Shown here: piece after piece, positions 54,861 through 63,141 of the stretch
Numbering within the stretch: the first letter of the stretch is position 1
Layout: each line of letters starts with the position of its first letter
From: Olivibacter domesticus
Lineage (GTDB): Bacteria; Bacteroidota; Bacteroidia; Sphingobacteriales; Sphingobacteriaceae
Reading direction: 5' to 3'
DNA length: 64,000 bases
Assembly (NCBI RefSeq): GCF_900109575.1
Contig: NZ_FOAF01000002.1
Span: 744,001 to 808,000 of the forward strand
The notes under the pieces: model-generated
What the model was told of the DNA's origin: nothing
The model's input: the letters and a program-made list of their open reading frames with translations, nothing else
Databases searched by the model: none
Translations under genes and position numbers: made by a program

Positions 54861-55634
54861 TTAAGCGAGCAGCATTTCAATATCATTCTCCTCAAAAACC
54901 TTTTTATCGCGGTCGTTGATATCCGAGTCGGTAATAATATAATCTACCAGTGATAGTGCTCCTAAACTAGCGAAAGAGCTCTTACCAATTTTTGTTGAAT
55001 CGGCCACCAAATAGGTCGTTTCCGCAGCATCAATCATCGCTTTCTTAACCACAATATCGTTAATGCTTGGATAGGTCAGTCCAGCTTTCAACGACAAACC
55101 AGCCGTCGCTAAGAATAACTTCTGCACATAGATCCCTTGAAAAAAATCTGCAGCTTTCTGCCCCGTAAGAGATAAAGTGGGCGGTTTAAACTCCCCTCCA
55201 GTAACAATGAGGTCAATGCCCGGCTCTGTGCCAAGCAACATGGCAATATTTAAGGCGTTGGTGATGACGGTGAGATTCTTAAAGCCTTTTAATTTCTTGG
55301 CAATCTCTGTGGTGGTTGAGCCCGAGTCGAGAATAATGCTATCACCACTTTCAATGTATTCAATGCACTTACTGGCTATTTTCTCCTTTTTATCAAGGTT
55401 ATCCTGATTGATGAGCGATAAGGTCCTTACTTTATCTTCGATATTTTTCAGGTAGGCTCCACCATGTTCCCGCACTAAAACCCCTTCTTTTTCGAGCTTC
55501 TCCAGATCTTGCCTGATGGTGACTTCGGTTACCTTGAAAATTTTTGCCAGATTAATCACTTTAGCAAAACCATCTTCTCTAAGCATCTCTACTATTTTTT
55601 CCCTTCGCTGGTTTGGAAGTATCGTTTCTGACAT
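54861..55634 (-). CDS. DeoR/GlpR-family transcriptional repressor
   Basis: A 257-residue regulator. The N-terminal winged helix-turn-helix (AKVINLAKIFKVTEVTIRQDL, then LEKEGVLVREHGGAYL) is the DeoR hallmark. The C-terminal DeoRC domain binds a phosphorylated sugar (DSIILDSGSTTTEIAKKL, DLIVTGGEFKPPTLSLTGQKA, ADSTKIGKSSF). First gene of the sugar operon, 30 bases before the isomerase, so it probably represses the whole unit and responds to a sugar phosphate produced by the kinase. Confidence 0.94.
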   Translation of the reverse strand: MSETILPNQRREKIVEMLREDGFAKVINLAKIFKVTEVTIRQDLEKLEKEGVLVREHGGAYLKNIEDKVRTLSLINQDNLDKKEKIASKCIEYIESGDSIILDSGSTTTEIAKKLKGFKNLTVITNALNIAMLLGTEPGIDLIVTGGEFKPPTLSLTGQKAADFFQGIYVQKLFLATAGLSLKAGLTYPSINDIVVKKAMIDAAETTYLVADSTKIGKSSFASLGALSLVDYIITDSDINDRDKKVFEENDIEMLLA

Positions 55635-55651
55635 AGTACAATCTTTGTTTG

Positions 55652-55670
55652 TTTTCGTTTATTTACGAAA
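55652..55670. promoter_or_regulatory. DeoR-type operator 1
   Basis: TTTTCGTTTATTTACGAAA is an inverted TTTCGT/ACGAAA pair of the kind bound by DeoR-family repressors. It lies about 18 bases before the regulator start. Confidence 0.45.
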
Positions 55671-55671
55671 T

Positions 55672-55679
55672 CAAAAATA
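55672..55679 (-). promoter_or_regulatory. -7 promoter box for the sugar operon
   Basis: Minus-strand TATTTTTG matches TAnnTTTG and lies between the two putative DeoR operators. Confidence 0.4.
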
Positions 55680-55723
55680 AACAAAGATTATAACAAATCA
55701 TAAAAAAAATAAAAAGGATTTTA

Positions 55724-55739
55724 TTTTCGAAAACGAAAG
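55724..55739. promoter_or_regulatory. DeoR-type operator 2
   Basis: TTTTCGAAAACGAAAG contains the TTTCG/CGAAA pattern twice, 54 bases upstream of operator 1, allowing a repression loop. Confidence 0.4.
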
Positions 55740-55750
55740 TATAATTAATC

Positions 55751-56062
55751 GTTCTTTTCTCTTAAAAGAAAAGAACCAAACCGAAGAACGTAGAGATGAG
55801 CTCATGAACGCCATATAAAAAGACACATGGTGAATAACGTCAAGGCTACATAGTCCTCGCTAAAGATTCAGATCCACCTCTCAATACTGTTGAGCCGCTT
55901 CGCTTCCTAACAGCCTTTTTACCTTACACTCTCTCTGAATCTTCTTAACGCTCATCCGCCAGTAGTCGGACAGGTTCTCATGAGGCCGGTCATGCTAACG
56001 TGCCGTAGTTTTCGTTTTAGCCGTCATCTCGACCGTAATGAAAATGAAGTGGAGAGATCTCT
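55751..56062 (+). repeat. Structured intergenic repeat, copy B
   Basis: Starts with the hairpin GTTCTTTTC / GAAAAGAAC (55751-55776). The core from GTCAAGGCT (55839) repeats copy A closely: CGCTAAAGATTCAGATCC, CTGTTGAGCCGCTTCGCTTC, CTGAATCTTCTTAACGCTCA, ATGAGGCCGGTC, with an extra 22-base insert near 55958-55979. It ends with CCGTCATCTCGACCGTAATG (56021) and GTGGAGAGATCTC, which copy A lacks. Confidence 0.75.
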
Positions 56063-56067
56063 TGCTT

Positions 56068-56106
56068 CGAACTAACAACGAATAACTAACAACGAATAAC
56101 CAACAC
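56068..56106 (+). repeat. (A/C)AAC-rich tandem array after copy B
   Basis: Units such as AACTAACAACGAATA, about 39 bases, the counterpart of the longer array after copy A. It stops just before the -33 box of the sigma gene. Confidence 0.7.
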
Positions 56107-56137
56107 CTTGCATGCTATTGAAAAATTAGTAAGTTTG
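56107..56137 (+). promoter_or_regulatory. Promoter of the PUL 3 sigma gene
   Basis: CTTG (56107-56110) then exactly 19 bases then TAAGTTTG (56130-56137): a full Bacteroidota -33/-7 promoter, the best in the window. Transcript starts near 56144. Confidence 0.65.
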
Positions 56138-56168
56138 TAGTTCAGCACGATTGAACCTAATGTGTATG

Positions 56169-56741
56169 ATGAAAGCCTACGAATCGTATAGCGACATCGA
56201 ATTATTAAGTTATTTAAAAGCAGGTGATCATCTTGCCTTTAATGAAATTTATGATCGGCATTGGGAAAAATTATACCAACAAGCCTTTCGAATGCTGCGC
56301 GATGAAGCAACGACGCTGGATGTTTTACAAGAAATTTTTACGTGGCTGTGGGCAAACCGCGAACAGGTACAACTGAACTCTTTTGCAGGTTACCTCGCAA
56401 TGGCTGTTCGTTATAAAATGGCCAACTACATCAGGCATGGAAAAGTAAGATTAGACGCTTTCAAGAAAATTGCCGATGAATCCTTAAAAGAATTGAACAC
56501 AACCGTTGATAGTTATGAGGTGAAAGAGCTACAAACCATCATCGAACAATTTACTGCGCAGCTCCCTGCACGATGCAGAGAGATCTTTCATCTCAGTAGG
56601 AGTGCATGGCTTACTAATCCCGAAATAGCAGAAAGGTTACAACTATCAGAAAAGACCGTAGAAAATCAATTAACCATTGCACTAAAAAAGCTTCGGCTTC
56701 ACCTCGCTAAACATAGCCACCTATTTTTTTTATTTTTATAA
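56169..56741 (+). CDS. ECF sigma-70 factor (PUL 3), hydrophobic C-terminal tail
   Basis: A 190-residue sigma factor. The ATG at 56169 aligns MKAYESYSDIELLSYLKAGD with MSSYKLYTDKELLHLLKADD of the PUL 1 sigma factor, so earlier in-frame TTG and ATG codons (from 56151) are unlikely. Region 2: YQQAFRMLRDEATTLDVLQEIF. Region 4: RCREIFHLSRSAWLTNPEIAERL, LSEKTVENQL. It ends in a hydrophobic tail (HSHLFFLFL) like its counterpart. First gene of sigma-FecR-SusC-SusD-hydrolase, its own promoter is 32-62 bases upstream. Confidence 0.92.
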   Translation: MKAYESYSDIELLSYLKAGDHLAFNEIYDRHWEKLYQQAFRMLRDEATTLDVLQEIFTWLWANREQVQLNSFAGYLAMAVRYKMANYIRHGKVRLDAFKKIADESLKELNTTVDSYEVKELQTIIEQFTAQLPARCREIFHLSRSAWLTNPEIAERLQLSEKTVENQLTIALKKLRLHLAKHSHLFFLFL

Positions 56742-56793
56742 TTTTTTTGGGGGATCATTCATTTAGAAGTGCCTATAAGATATAAGCACCCGT

Positions 56794-57939
56794 ATGACAG
56801 CTGATCAGTATAAGCAAATAGCCCAGAAAGTAGCCAATGGAACCGCTTCGACAGAAGAGATGGAAACCTATCTGTTGTACTTTAAACTACTTGAAAAGCA
56901 TCAGGAAGACTTACCTTTTGATACGAAAAATCAGCGCCATTTAAAGGATAGCTTGAAGCAGCGCATCGACGCGCAGATACAGGCATCACCGCAATCAACG
57001 TCCAAAAAACTACCCTATAAATATGCTGCCGCAGTTGCATTATTAGTGTTCTCTTCCCTTGTTGGCTATTATATCCAACAGAATCAAGAACCCCTGGAGA
57101 AGACTGTTAATGTATCCAATAGGCCCATTTCCGATTTTCAACCAAAAAAAACTACCCTTACGCTAGCCGATGGCTCAACCATTACGCTAGATGATGCAGC
57201 CGCCGGGGAGCTCGCTAAACAAGGTACAACAAGCATCATTAAATCATCCGACGGAAAAATCCATTATAAACCCATAGGCACCGCTGCTGCCGCGACCAAT
57301 AGCTACAACACTATATCCACGCAAAAAGGTGGGCAATACCAATTAGCCCTTCCGGACGGGTCGCTTGTATGGCTCAATGCTGCTTCGTCTATCACCTACC
57401 CAACAGCCTTTGGTAGTACAGAACGAAAAGTGAAAGTACAAGGAGAAGCATACTTCGAAATAAGGCAGCTCGCCAATCAACCCTTTATTGTAGAGACTAA
57501 TAATCAAGAAGTACTGGTGTTGGGCACCTCTTTTAACATCAACGCCTATAAAGTGGATGTAAGTGAAACTACTTTAATAAGTGGCCGTGTAAAAGTAAAG
57601 AATCTAAGAAGCACAAACACTGCTACTCCCATCTTATCTATTGGAGAAAAAGCGCTTGTTAACCATCAAGGCATCCAGATCGCCAAAGCCAACATTGAAG
57701 AAATCACCGCATGGAAAAATGGTTACTTCCAATTTCAGGGGGAGCTGCAGGATATTATGGAACAAATAGGACGCTGGTATGACGTACATATTGATTATCG
57801 TCTGTCTGGCAAAGAAGCCTTAACCTTCGGTGGGAGAATATCCAGAAACCGATCACTTCAAGATGTGCTTGCCATTATCGAAGCAACCGGAAATGTCCAT
57901 TTCAAAGTAGAAGGAAGGAGGGTTATGGTATCTAAATAA
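56794..57939 (+). CDS. FecR-family anti-sigma factor (PUL 3)
   Basis: A 381-residue protein, the same length as the PUL 1 FecR. The cytoplasmic part is 1-75, TM about 76-94 (YKYAAAVALLVFSSLVGYY), then FecR (GGQYQLALPDGSLVWLNAAS, GEAYFEIRQLANQPFIV) and DUF4974 (about 315-381, ALTFGGRISRNRSLQDVL). Receives the SusC STN signal and frees the sigma factor encoded 52 bases upstream. Confidence 0.93.
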   Translation: MTADQYKQIAQKVANGTASTEEMETYLLYFKLLEKHQEDLPFDTKNQRHLKDSLKQRIDAQIQASPQSTSKKLPYKYAAAVALLVFSSLVGYYIQQNQEPLEKTVNVSNRPISDFQPKKTTLTLADGSTITLDDAAAGELAKQGTTSIIKSSDGKIHYKPIGTAAAATNSYNTISTQKGGQYQLALPDGSLVWLNAASSITYPTAFGSTERKVKVQGEAYFEIRQLANQPFIVETNNQEVLVLGTSFNINAYKVDVSETTLISGRVKVKNLRSTNTATPILSIGEKALVNHQGIQIAKANIEEITAWKNGYFQFQGELQDIMEQIGRWYDVHIDYRLSGKEALTFGGRISRNRSLQDVLAIIEATGNVHFKVEGRRVMVSK

Positions 57940-57960
57940 GGATAATTAAGACAAGAAAGC

Positions 57961-57984
57961 CGGGAGTGCTTGTACCATCTCCCG
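57961..57984. other. Hairpin between fecR and susC (PUL 3)
   Basis: CGGGAG (57961-57966) pairs with CTCCCG (57979-57984), 12-base loop, no T-run after it. It occupies the same place as the hairpins in PUL 1, within the transcript leader of susC. Could dampen read-through from fecR; not a plain terminator. Confidence 0.4.
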
Positions 57985-58047
57985 ACTAAATCTTCAGACA
58001 AATAAATAAACCTAATAACAATCATTTACAGCTGAAAATTCAAAAAT

Positions 58048-61000
58048 ATGAATTTAATTGACATCTTATGGTCTAAGCCCATACGTTGGGCAAAGCCTAG
58101 GCCAACTTTTTCAATAGTACCTCTGATTATGAAAATCAACTTGGTTATAGCAATAACATTTGGCTGCTTTGTGCAAACATTTGCACTGCCAGCCAATGCG
58201 CAAAATATCACCATTAAAAGGAACAAAATATCCTTGATGGAACTCATTAATCTAATTGGTAAACAAAGCGATTACGATTTTATTTATGATCTTAATCTGC
58301 TGCAAAAAACAAATCCCATCAGTATTGATATCCGAGATGTAAATTTAGAAGAAGCACTTCAACAATCCTTTAAAAACCAGCCGCTCACCTACACCATCCA
58401 GAACCGGGCAGTTATCATTAAAGCCAAGCAATTGGAAGCTACACCTGCTAACGCTACTCCTGTGCAGCAAGTAAAAGCAATGGGTATTGTACAAGATATC
58501 AAGGGCCTTCCGCTAGCGGGCGTAAGTGTCTTGGAGAAAGGCACCAGTAATGGCGCAACTACCAATGAACAAGGAGCCTTTTCGCTTTCCTTACAGAAGC
58601 AGCCAGCCACTTTAGTCTTTCGTTTTCTAGGCTACAAAGCGATGGAGCAGGTGTACGACGGCAGAACCATGAGCATTGTTTTGGCCGAAGATCAAACGGG
58701 TCTTGATGAGGTGGTAGTAGTGGGCTATGGTACCCAGAAGAAAGTCAACGTAACCGGTGCCGTTTCCTCGATCGACTTTAATGATGTGGCCGAAACCAGG
58801 CCCATTTCTAACTTATCATCCGGTTTGGCCGGTCTCAGCTCGGGTATACAAGTAAGACAAGCCTCCGGGCAACCTGGAAAAAACGAAGCAACGCTCCGTA
58901 TTCGCGGACAAGGTACCCTGAACGAATCATCACCCTTGGTATTGGTTGATGGCGTACCGGGGGATATGAATGATGTCAATCCACAAGATGTGGCCAACGT
59001 ATCTATCTTGAAGGATGCGGCCTCAGCGGCCATATATGGTTCAAGAGCAGCGAATGGTGTTGTCCTCGTAACCACAAAAAGGGGGAAGGCAGGCACCTCA
59101 AATCTAAGTTACAATGTAAGGTTATCGCAGCAAGAGCCTTCCAATTTAATTGACATGGTAAGCAATTATCCACGTCATATGGAGCTAATCAACGAGGGCT
59201 TCAATAACCTCACCCCTAATTCCGGTCCTTTCACACAATCCGTGATAGACGATTGGCGAGCCAATTCGGTGATTGATCCCACACGTTACCCCAATACAAA
59301 CTGGTTCGACTGGATCCTACAGAAGAAATGGTCGCAAGAACATAATCTATCCGCCAGTGGAGGCAATGAAAAAACCACTTATCTACTCTCCGGCAACTAT
59401 ATAAACAGTCCGGGAATTGTAGAACGGGCCGGCTTCAAGCGTTACGGTGCACGCGTAAATGTCGAAACAAAAGTGAACGACTGGCTAACAGTGGGAAGCA
59501 ATACCTTCGGACTGTGGTCAAATGCTGGTTTAGCAAATATAGGTGACCTATTTGCTTTTACGGCCGGATCTGTACCCGGTATTTTACCTCGGGATGCCCA
59601 GGGACGCTACGGGTCGGCCATGGCCCCAGGCGAGAACCTACAAGCCAATAACTATCTTCATAATATCAACAGTACGATAGGTGATCTCGAAAGGCAGAAG
59701 ATATTTTCCAGAATGTATGCTAATATTGATCTGTACAAAGGTTTACGATTAGAATCCGGCTTCTCCATTGATTTTGATAATCAGTCAGAGAGGAGCCACA
59801 GTATTTACATACCACGCTATAACTTTCAAACCGAACAAGTTACCAATCCTAACCCTTCGCGAAACAGTGTATATAATACCCATCAGCGCGACTTTCAATA
59901 TGTCATGAATCACGTGTTGAAATACAATACTAAATTGGGAGCGCATACCGTGGATCTATTAGCGGGTTACCAAGAAGAGTATTACCGACGTAATGACTTT
60001 CAGGCACGCCGATACGATATGATTGATGAATCTACACCCGTGCTCGACGCAACAACTTCCTCAGATGCTGTGGTAGGTGGAAATGCAACCGACTGGGCCT
60101 TGCGTTCTTTCTTCGGCCGCTTCAACTACAACTACCAAGACAGATACCTATTTGAGGCCAACATCCGCAACGATGGCTCATCACGCTTCGCCAAGGCACG
60201 GCGCTGGGGGGTATTTCCCTCCTTCTCTGCAGGATGGCGCATCTCGCAGGAAGCGTTCATGAAAAACAATACCTTCATCAACGATTTAAAATTGCGGGGT
60301 TCTTGGGGAGCTCTTGGTAACAACAGCATTGGCGATTATGATTATATCAACTCCTACGGCTCGGCCAACTACTCCTTAGGCGGCACTATCGTACGCGGCG
60401 TCGCTCCACTGGGCATCACCAATCCCCGTTTAACATGGAAAAAAACCGAAGTAACTAATATCGGAGTAGATCTGGCAGCACTGAACAATAAAATCAGCTT
60501 TGAATTCGAATGGTTTAACCGCCGTACCAAAGACATCCTGATTGATTTACCTATTCCTTTGGTAAATGGAATACCCATCAATAGCGATGGCGACCTACAA
60601 TCGCCCAAACAAAATGCAGCTATTGTACGAAACCGCGGTGTAGAATTCTCGTTGGGATGGAATGATCAAGTAGGTGATTTAAGCTACGGTATTCATGCCA
60701 ATTATACGTACGTGCAAAACAAAGTCATCAAATACAAAGGGGATGAATATAGCTTGGCCAATCAGAACATTTTGGTAGAAGGAAGTCCCATTTGGGCCTT
60801 TTATGTGCGGCAGGTAGATCGAATTGTGCAAGAGAGTGATCGTGCCTACATCGATCAGCTAGTGGCAGACGGTTATACCTTTCAGCCCAGTACTCCGCAG
60901 CCCGGCGATTTCCTCTATGTAGATGCCAATGGCGATAAAAAGTTTGACGAAAACGACCGCCAGATTCTCAATGCAAGTCCCAACCCAACATCTCTGTTCG

Positions 61001-61470
61001 GTTTAAACCTCGATGCAAGTTATAAAGGTATTGGCATACAGGTTCTTTTACAGGGGCAGGCCGGCAATAAGGCCTATTGGCGCGACGGTTACCTTACCAC
61101 GGGTGTAAGAAACGGATATCTCATTAGCCAAGCAGTGGCTGATAATCATTGGACACCCGAAAACCCCAATGCCAAATACCCGCGTTTAACCAACTATGTA
61201 TACGGTCAAAACACGGACCCGGCATCCGACTTTTGGCTGCAGGATGCGTCCTTTTTACGTGTGAAGAACATCCAGTTAAGCTATAATTTACCAAGCAGAT
61301 GGGTGGAGAAAATAAATATGAAACGACTGATGCTCTATGTGAACGGCGAGAACCTCTTCACCTTTACCGGCTATGAAGGTATCGATCCGGAAATCACGAA
61401 ACTTGGTAGCACACAAACGCTCTACCCTACCATGAAGCAGATCAGTTTTGGTTTAAACGTAACTTTTTAA
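58048..61470 (+). CDS. SusC/RagA TonB-linked outer-membrane channel with STN domain (PUL 3)
   Basis: A 1140-residue importer. A 27-residue basic leader precedes the signal peptide (MKINLVIAITFGCFVQTFALPANA). STN domain about 55-125 (KISLMELINLIGKQ, NQPLTYTIQNRAVII), carboxypeptidase-like domain (VQDIKGLPLAGVSVLEKG), plug (DEVVVVGYGTQKKVNVTGAV, AASAAIYGSRAANGVVLVTT), barrel ending QISFGLNVTF. Partner of the SusD 36 bases downstream. Linked to the adjacent FecR and sigma. Glycan unknown, but the next gene suggests an acidic (uronate) polymer. Confidence 0.93.
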   Translation: MNLIDILWSKPIRWAKPRPTFSIVPLIMKINLVIAITFGCFVQTFALPANAQNITIKRNKISLMELINLIGKQSDYDFIYDLNLLQKTNPISIDIRDVNLEEALQQSFKNQPLTYTIQNRAVIIKAKQLEATPANATPVQQVKAMGIVQDIKGLPLAGVSVLEKGTSNGATTNEQGAFSLSLQKQPATLVFRFLGYKAMEQVYDGRTMSIVLAEDQTGLDEVVVVGYGTQKKVNVTGAVSSIDFNDVAETRPISNLSSGLAGLSSGIQVRQASGQPGKNEATLRIRGQGTLNESSPLVLVDGVPGDMNDVNPQDVANVSILKDAASAAIYGSRAANGVVLVTTKRGKAGTSNLSYNVRLSQQEPSNLIDMVSNYPRHMELINEGFNNLTPNSGPFTQSVIDDWRANSVIDPTRYPNTNWFDWILQKKWSQEHNLSASGGNEKTTYLLSGNYINSPGIVERAGFKRYGARVNVETKVNDWLTVGSNTFGLWSNAGLANIGDLFAFTAGSVPGILPRDAQGRYGSAMAPGENLQANNYLHNINSTIGDLERQKIFSRMYANIDLYKGLRLESGFSIDFDNQSERSHSIYIPRYNFQTEQVTNPNPSRNSVYNTHQRDFQYVMNHVLKYNTKLGAHTVDLLAGYQEEYYRRNDFQARRYDMIDESTPVLDATTSSDAVVGGNATDWALRSFFGRFNYNYQDRYLFEANIRNDGSSRFAKARRWGVFPSFSAGWRISQEAFMKNNTFINDLKLRGSWGALGNNSIGDYDYINSYGSANYSLGGTIVRGVAPLGITNPRLTWKKTEVTNIGVDLAALNNKISFEFEWFNRRTKDILIDLPIPLVNGIPINSDGDLQSPKQNAAIVRNRGVEFSLGWNDQVGDLSYGIHANYTYVQNKVIKYKGDEYSLANQNILVEGSPIWAFYVRQVDRIVQESDRAYIDQLVADGYTFQPSTPQPGDFLYVDANGDKKFDENDRQILNASPNPTSLFGLNLDASYKGIGIQVLLQGQAGNKAYWRDGYLTTGVRNGYLISQAVADNHWTPENPNAKYPRLTNYVYGQNTDPASDFWLQDASFLRVKNIQLSYNLPSRWVEKINMKRLMLYVNGENLFTFTGYEGIDPEITKLGSTQTLYPTMKQISFGLNVTF

Positions 61471-61506
61471 GAAGAATAGCCTCATCACCTTTAAACATAT
61501 ATACAG

Positions 61507-63141
61507 ATGAAAAAAATTATCTTTATAGGTCTTACAAGTTTGTTACTCGGCGCCTGCAAAAGCTCCCTATTGGAGACCACACCATACGACCGCATTGGCG
61601 AAGAACAAATGTGGCAAACGCAAGATCAGGCCATATTAGGCGTCAATGCTATTTATAACAATCTACGCGATGAAAATGTCTATCGTGAATATTATATGCT
61701 CGACTGCCTATCGCCCTATGCCTACGGTTACGATCGCTTTGAGCAGGAAATGGCCGGTACAACCACCACGCTAAGCAATACCTATGCAAATAAATGGCGT
61801 GAACTGTACAAAGGCGTGCAGCGGGCCAATGATGCGCTGGCCCATATACCCAACATGGCGGCTGTAGAAGAGACCCTTAAACAGCGTCTCATTGGTGAAG
61901 CACGATTTCTGCGCGCCTTACACTATTTCAATCTCTTAGATTTCTATGGAGGGGTTCCCCTTTATGAAGAACCCGTTTTGTATAATGAAGCGTTAAAACC
62001 GCGCAATACCGTAGAAGAGGTACGCGCCTTTATCGCGACTGATCTAACAGAAGCCATCAATGTATTACCCGAATCGTACGGAGCATCCGAATTTGGCAGA
62101 GCCACTAAAGGGGCGGCTATAGCACTAAGGGGCAAACTCGCCCTGTACGCCGAAGATTGGGAAGCTGCAGCGGCCGATTTCAAAACCGTTATGGATATGG
62201 GCTACAGTCTACATCCCAAATATAACGAACTATTCCGGGCAGAAACCGAGCGTAACGCCGAGGTGATCTTTTCTATCCAAAATGTACCAGTACAAGGCAT
62301 GGGCGAAAACATGAGTTTCCGTTTAGGCACACGGGCTACCCGAGGCTCCTGTTGGACAAACGGCGTACCTTCGCCAACGCTTATTGACAGCTATGAAATG
62401 CTAGATGGCTCGGCCTTCAACTGGGATGCAATCATCCCGGGTTATTCCACCATGTCTGTAGCTGAGCGCGATGCGCTCTTCCGTAGCCCAGACGTCATCA
62501 AAAAAGCCTATGAAAATCGTGATCCACGGCTGCAACAAACTATCATCACACCTTACGCACAATATATGGGCGCCAACAATGTTAACTATATCTTAGCATG
62601 GCCCTTTGTATCTGATGTCAGTCCGAGTTTCCATATCCGCCACAATTGGAACGCCAATGCCTTATACCTATGGCGTAAATTTGTCAGTGTAGGCGATGAA
62701 AGCCAGCTACGTGAGCATGGTCCCATCGATTTTCCTGTTATTCGCTTGGCAGATGTATTATTGATGTTTGCCGAAGCACGTAATGAGCTTTTAGGAGCGC
62801 CGGATGCGGAAGTTCTTGCCGCCATCAATCGCGTGCGCATACGTGCGGGTATACCCGAACTACAGAATAATAACGCTGGTTTACCTACCTTTGTTGATTC
62901 AAAGGAAAGCATGCGCCAACGTATTCGCCATGAGCGTGCAATCGAACTGGCTACCGAAGGTGTCAGCTTTAGCGACGTACGACGTTGGAAAATAGCACCT
63001 GAATTATGTAACAGACCAATACTGGAGTTTACTACCCGTGTATTAAAAACGCGCGTGTTTAAAGATAGAGACTACCTATGGCCCATTCCGCAAGCCGAAA
63101 TGGACCAAAACGATCAGTTAACCCAAAATCTTGGATGGTAA
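61507..63141 (+). CDS. SusD/RagB-family outer-membrane lipoprotein (PUL 3)
   Basis: A 544-residue lipoprotein, signal peptide ending LLGAC (Cys17). SusD marks: GEARFLRALHYFNLLDFYGG, KGAAIALRGKLALYAEDW, FPVIRLADVLLMFAEARNE and RHERAIELATEGVSFSDVRRW. It is longer than the PUL 2 SusD because of a roughly 40-residue insert near 310-370. Its stop overlaps the start of the next gene by one base. Confidence 0.93.
   Translation: MKKIIFIGLTSLLLGACKSSLLETTPYDRIGEEQMWQTQDQAILGVNAIYNNLRDENVYREYYMLDCLSPYAYGYDRFEQEMAGTTTTLSNTYANKWRELYKGVQRANDALAHIPNMAAVEETLKQRLIGEARFLRALHYFNLLDFYGGVPLYEEPVLYNEALKPRNTVEEVRAFIATDLTEAINVLPESYGASEFGRATKGAAIALRGKLALYAEDWEAAAADFKTVMDMGYSLHPKYNELFRAETERNAEVIFSIQNVPVQGMGENMSFRLGTRATRGSCWTNGVPSPTLIDSYEMLDGSAFNWDAIIPGYSTMSVAERDALFRSPDVIKKAYENRDPRLQQTIITPYAQYMGANNVNYILAWPFVSDVSPSFHIRHNWNANALYLWRKFVSVGDESQLREHGPIDFPVIRLADVLLMFAEARNELLGAPDAEVLAAINRVRIRAGIPELQNNNAGLPTFVDSKESMRQRIRHERAIELATEGVSFSDVRRWKIAPELCNRPILEFTTRVLKTRVFKDRDYLWPIPQAEMDQNDQLTQNLGW

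Noticed and set aside
57961-57984. Terminator after fecR in PUL 3
   Set aside because: No T-run follows and susC must be expressed with it, so it is listed as a leader hairpin instead.
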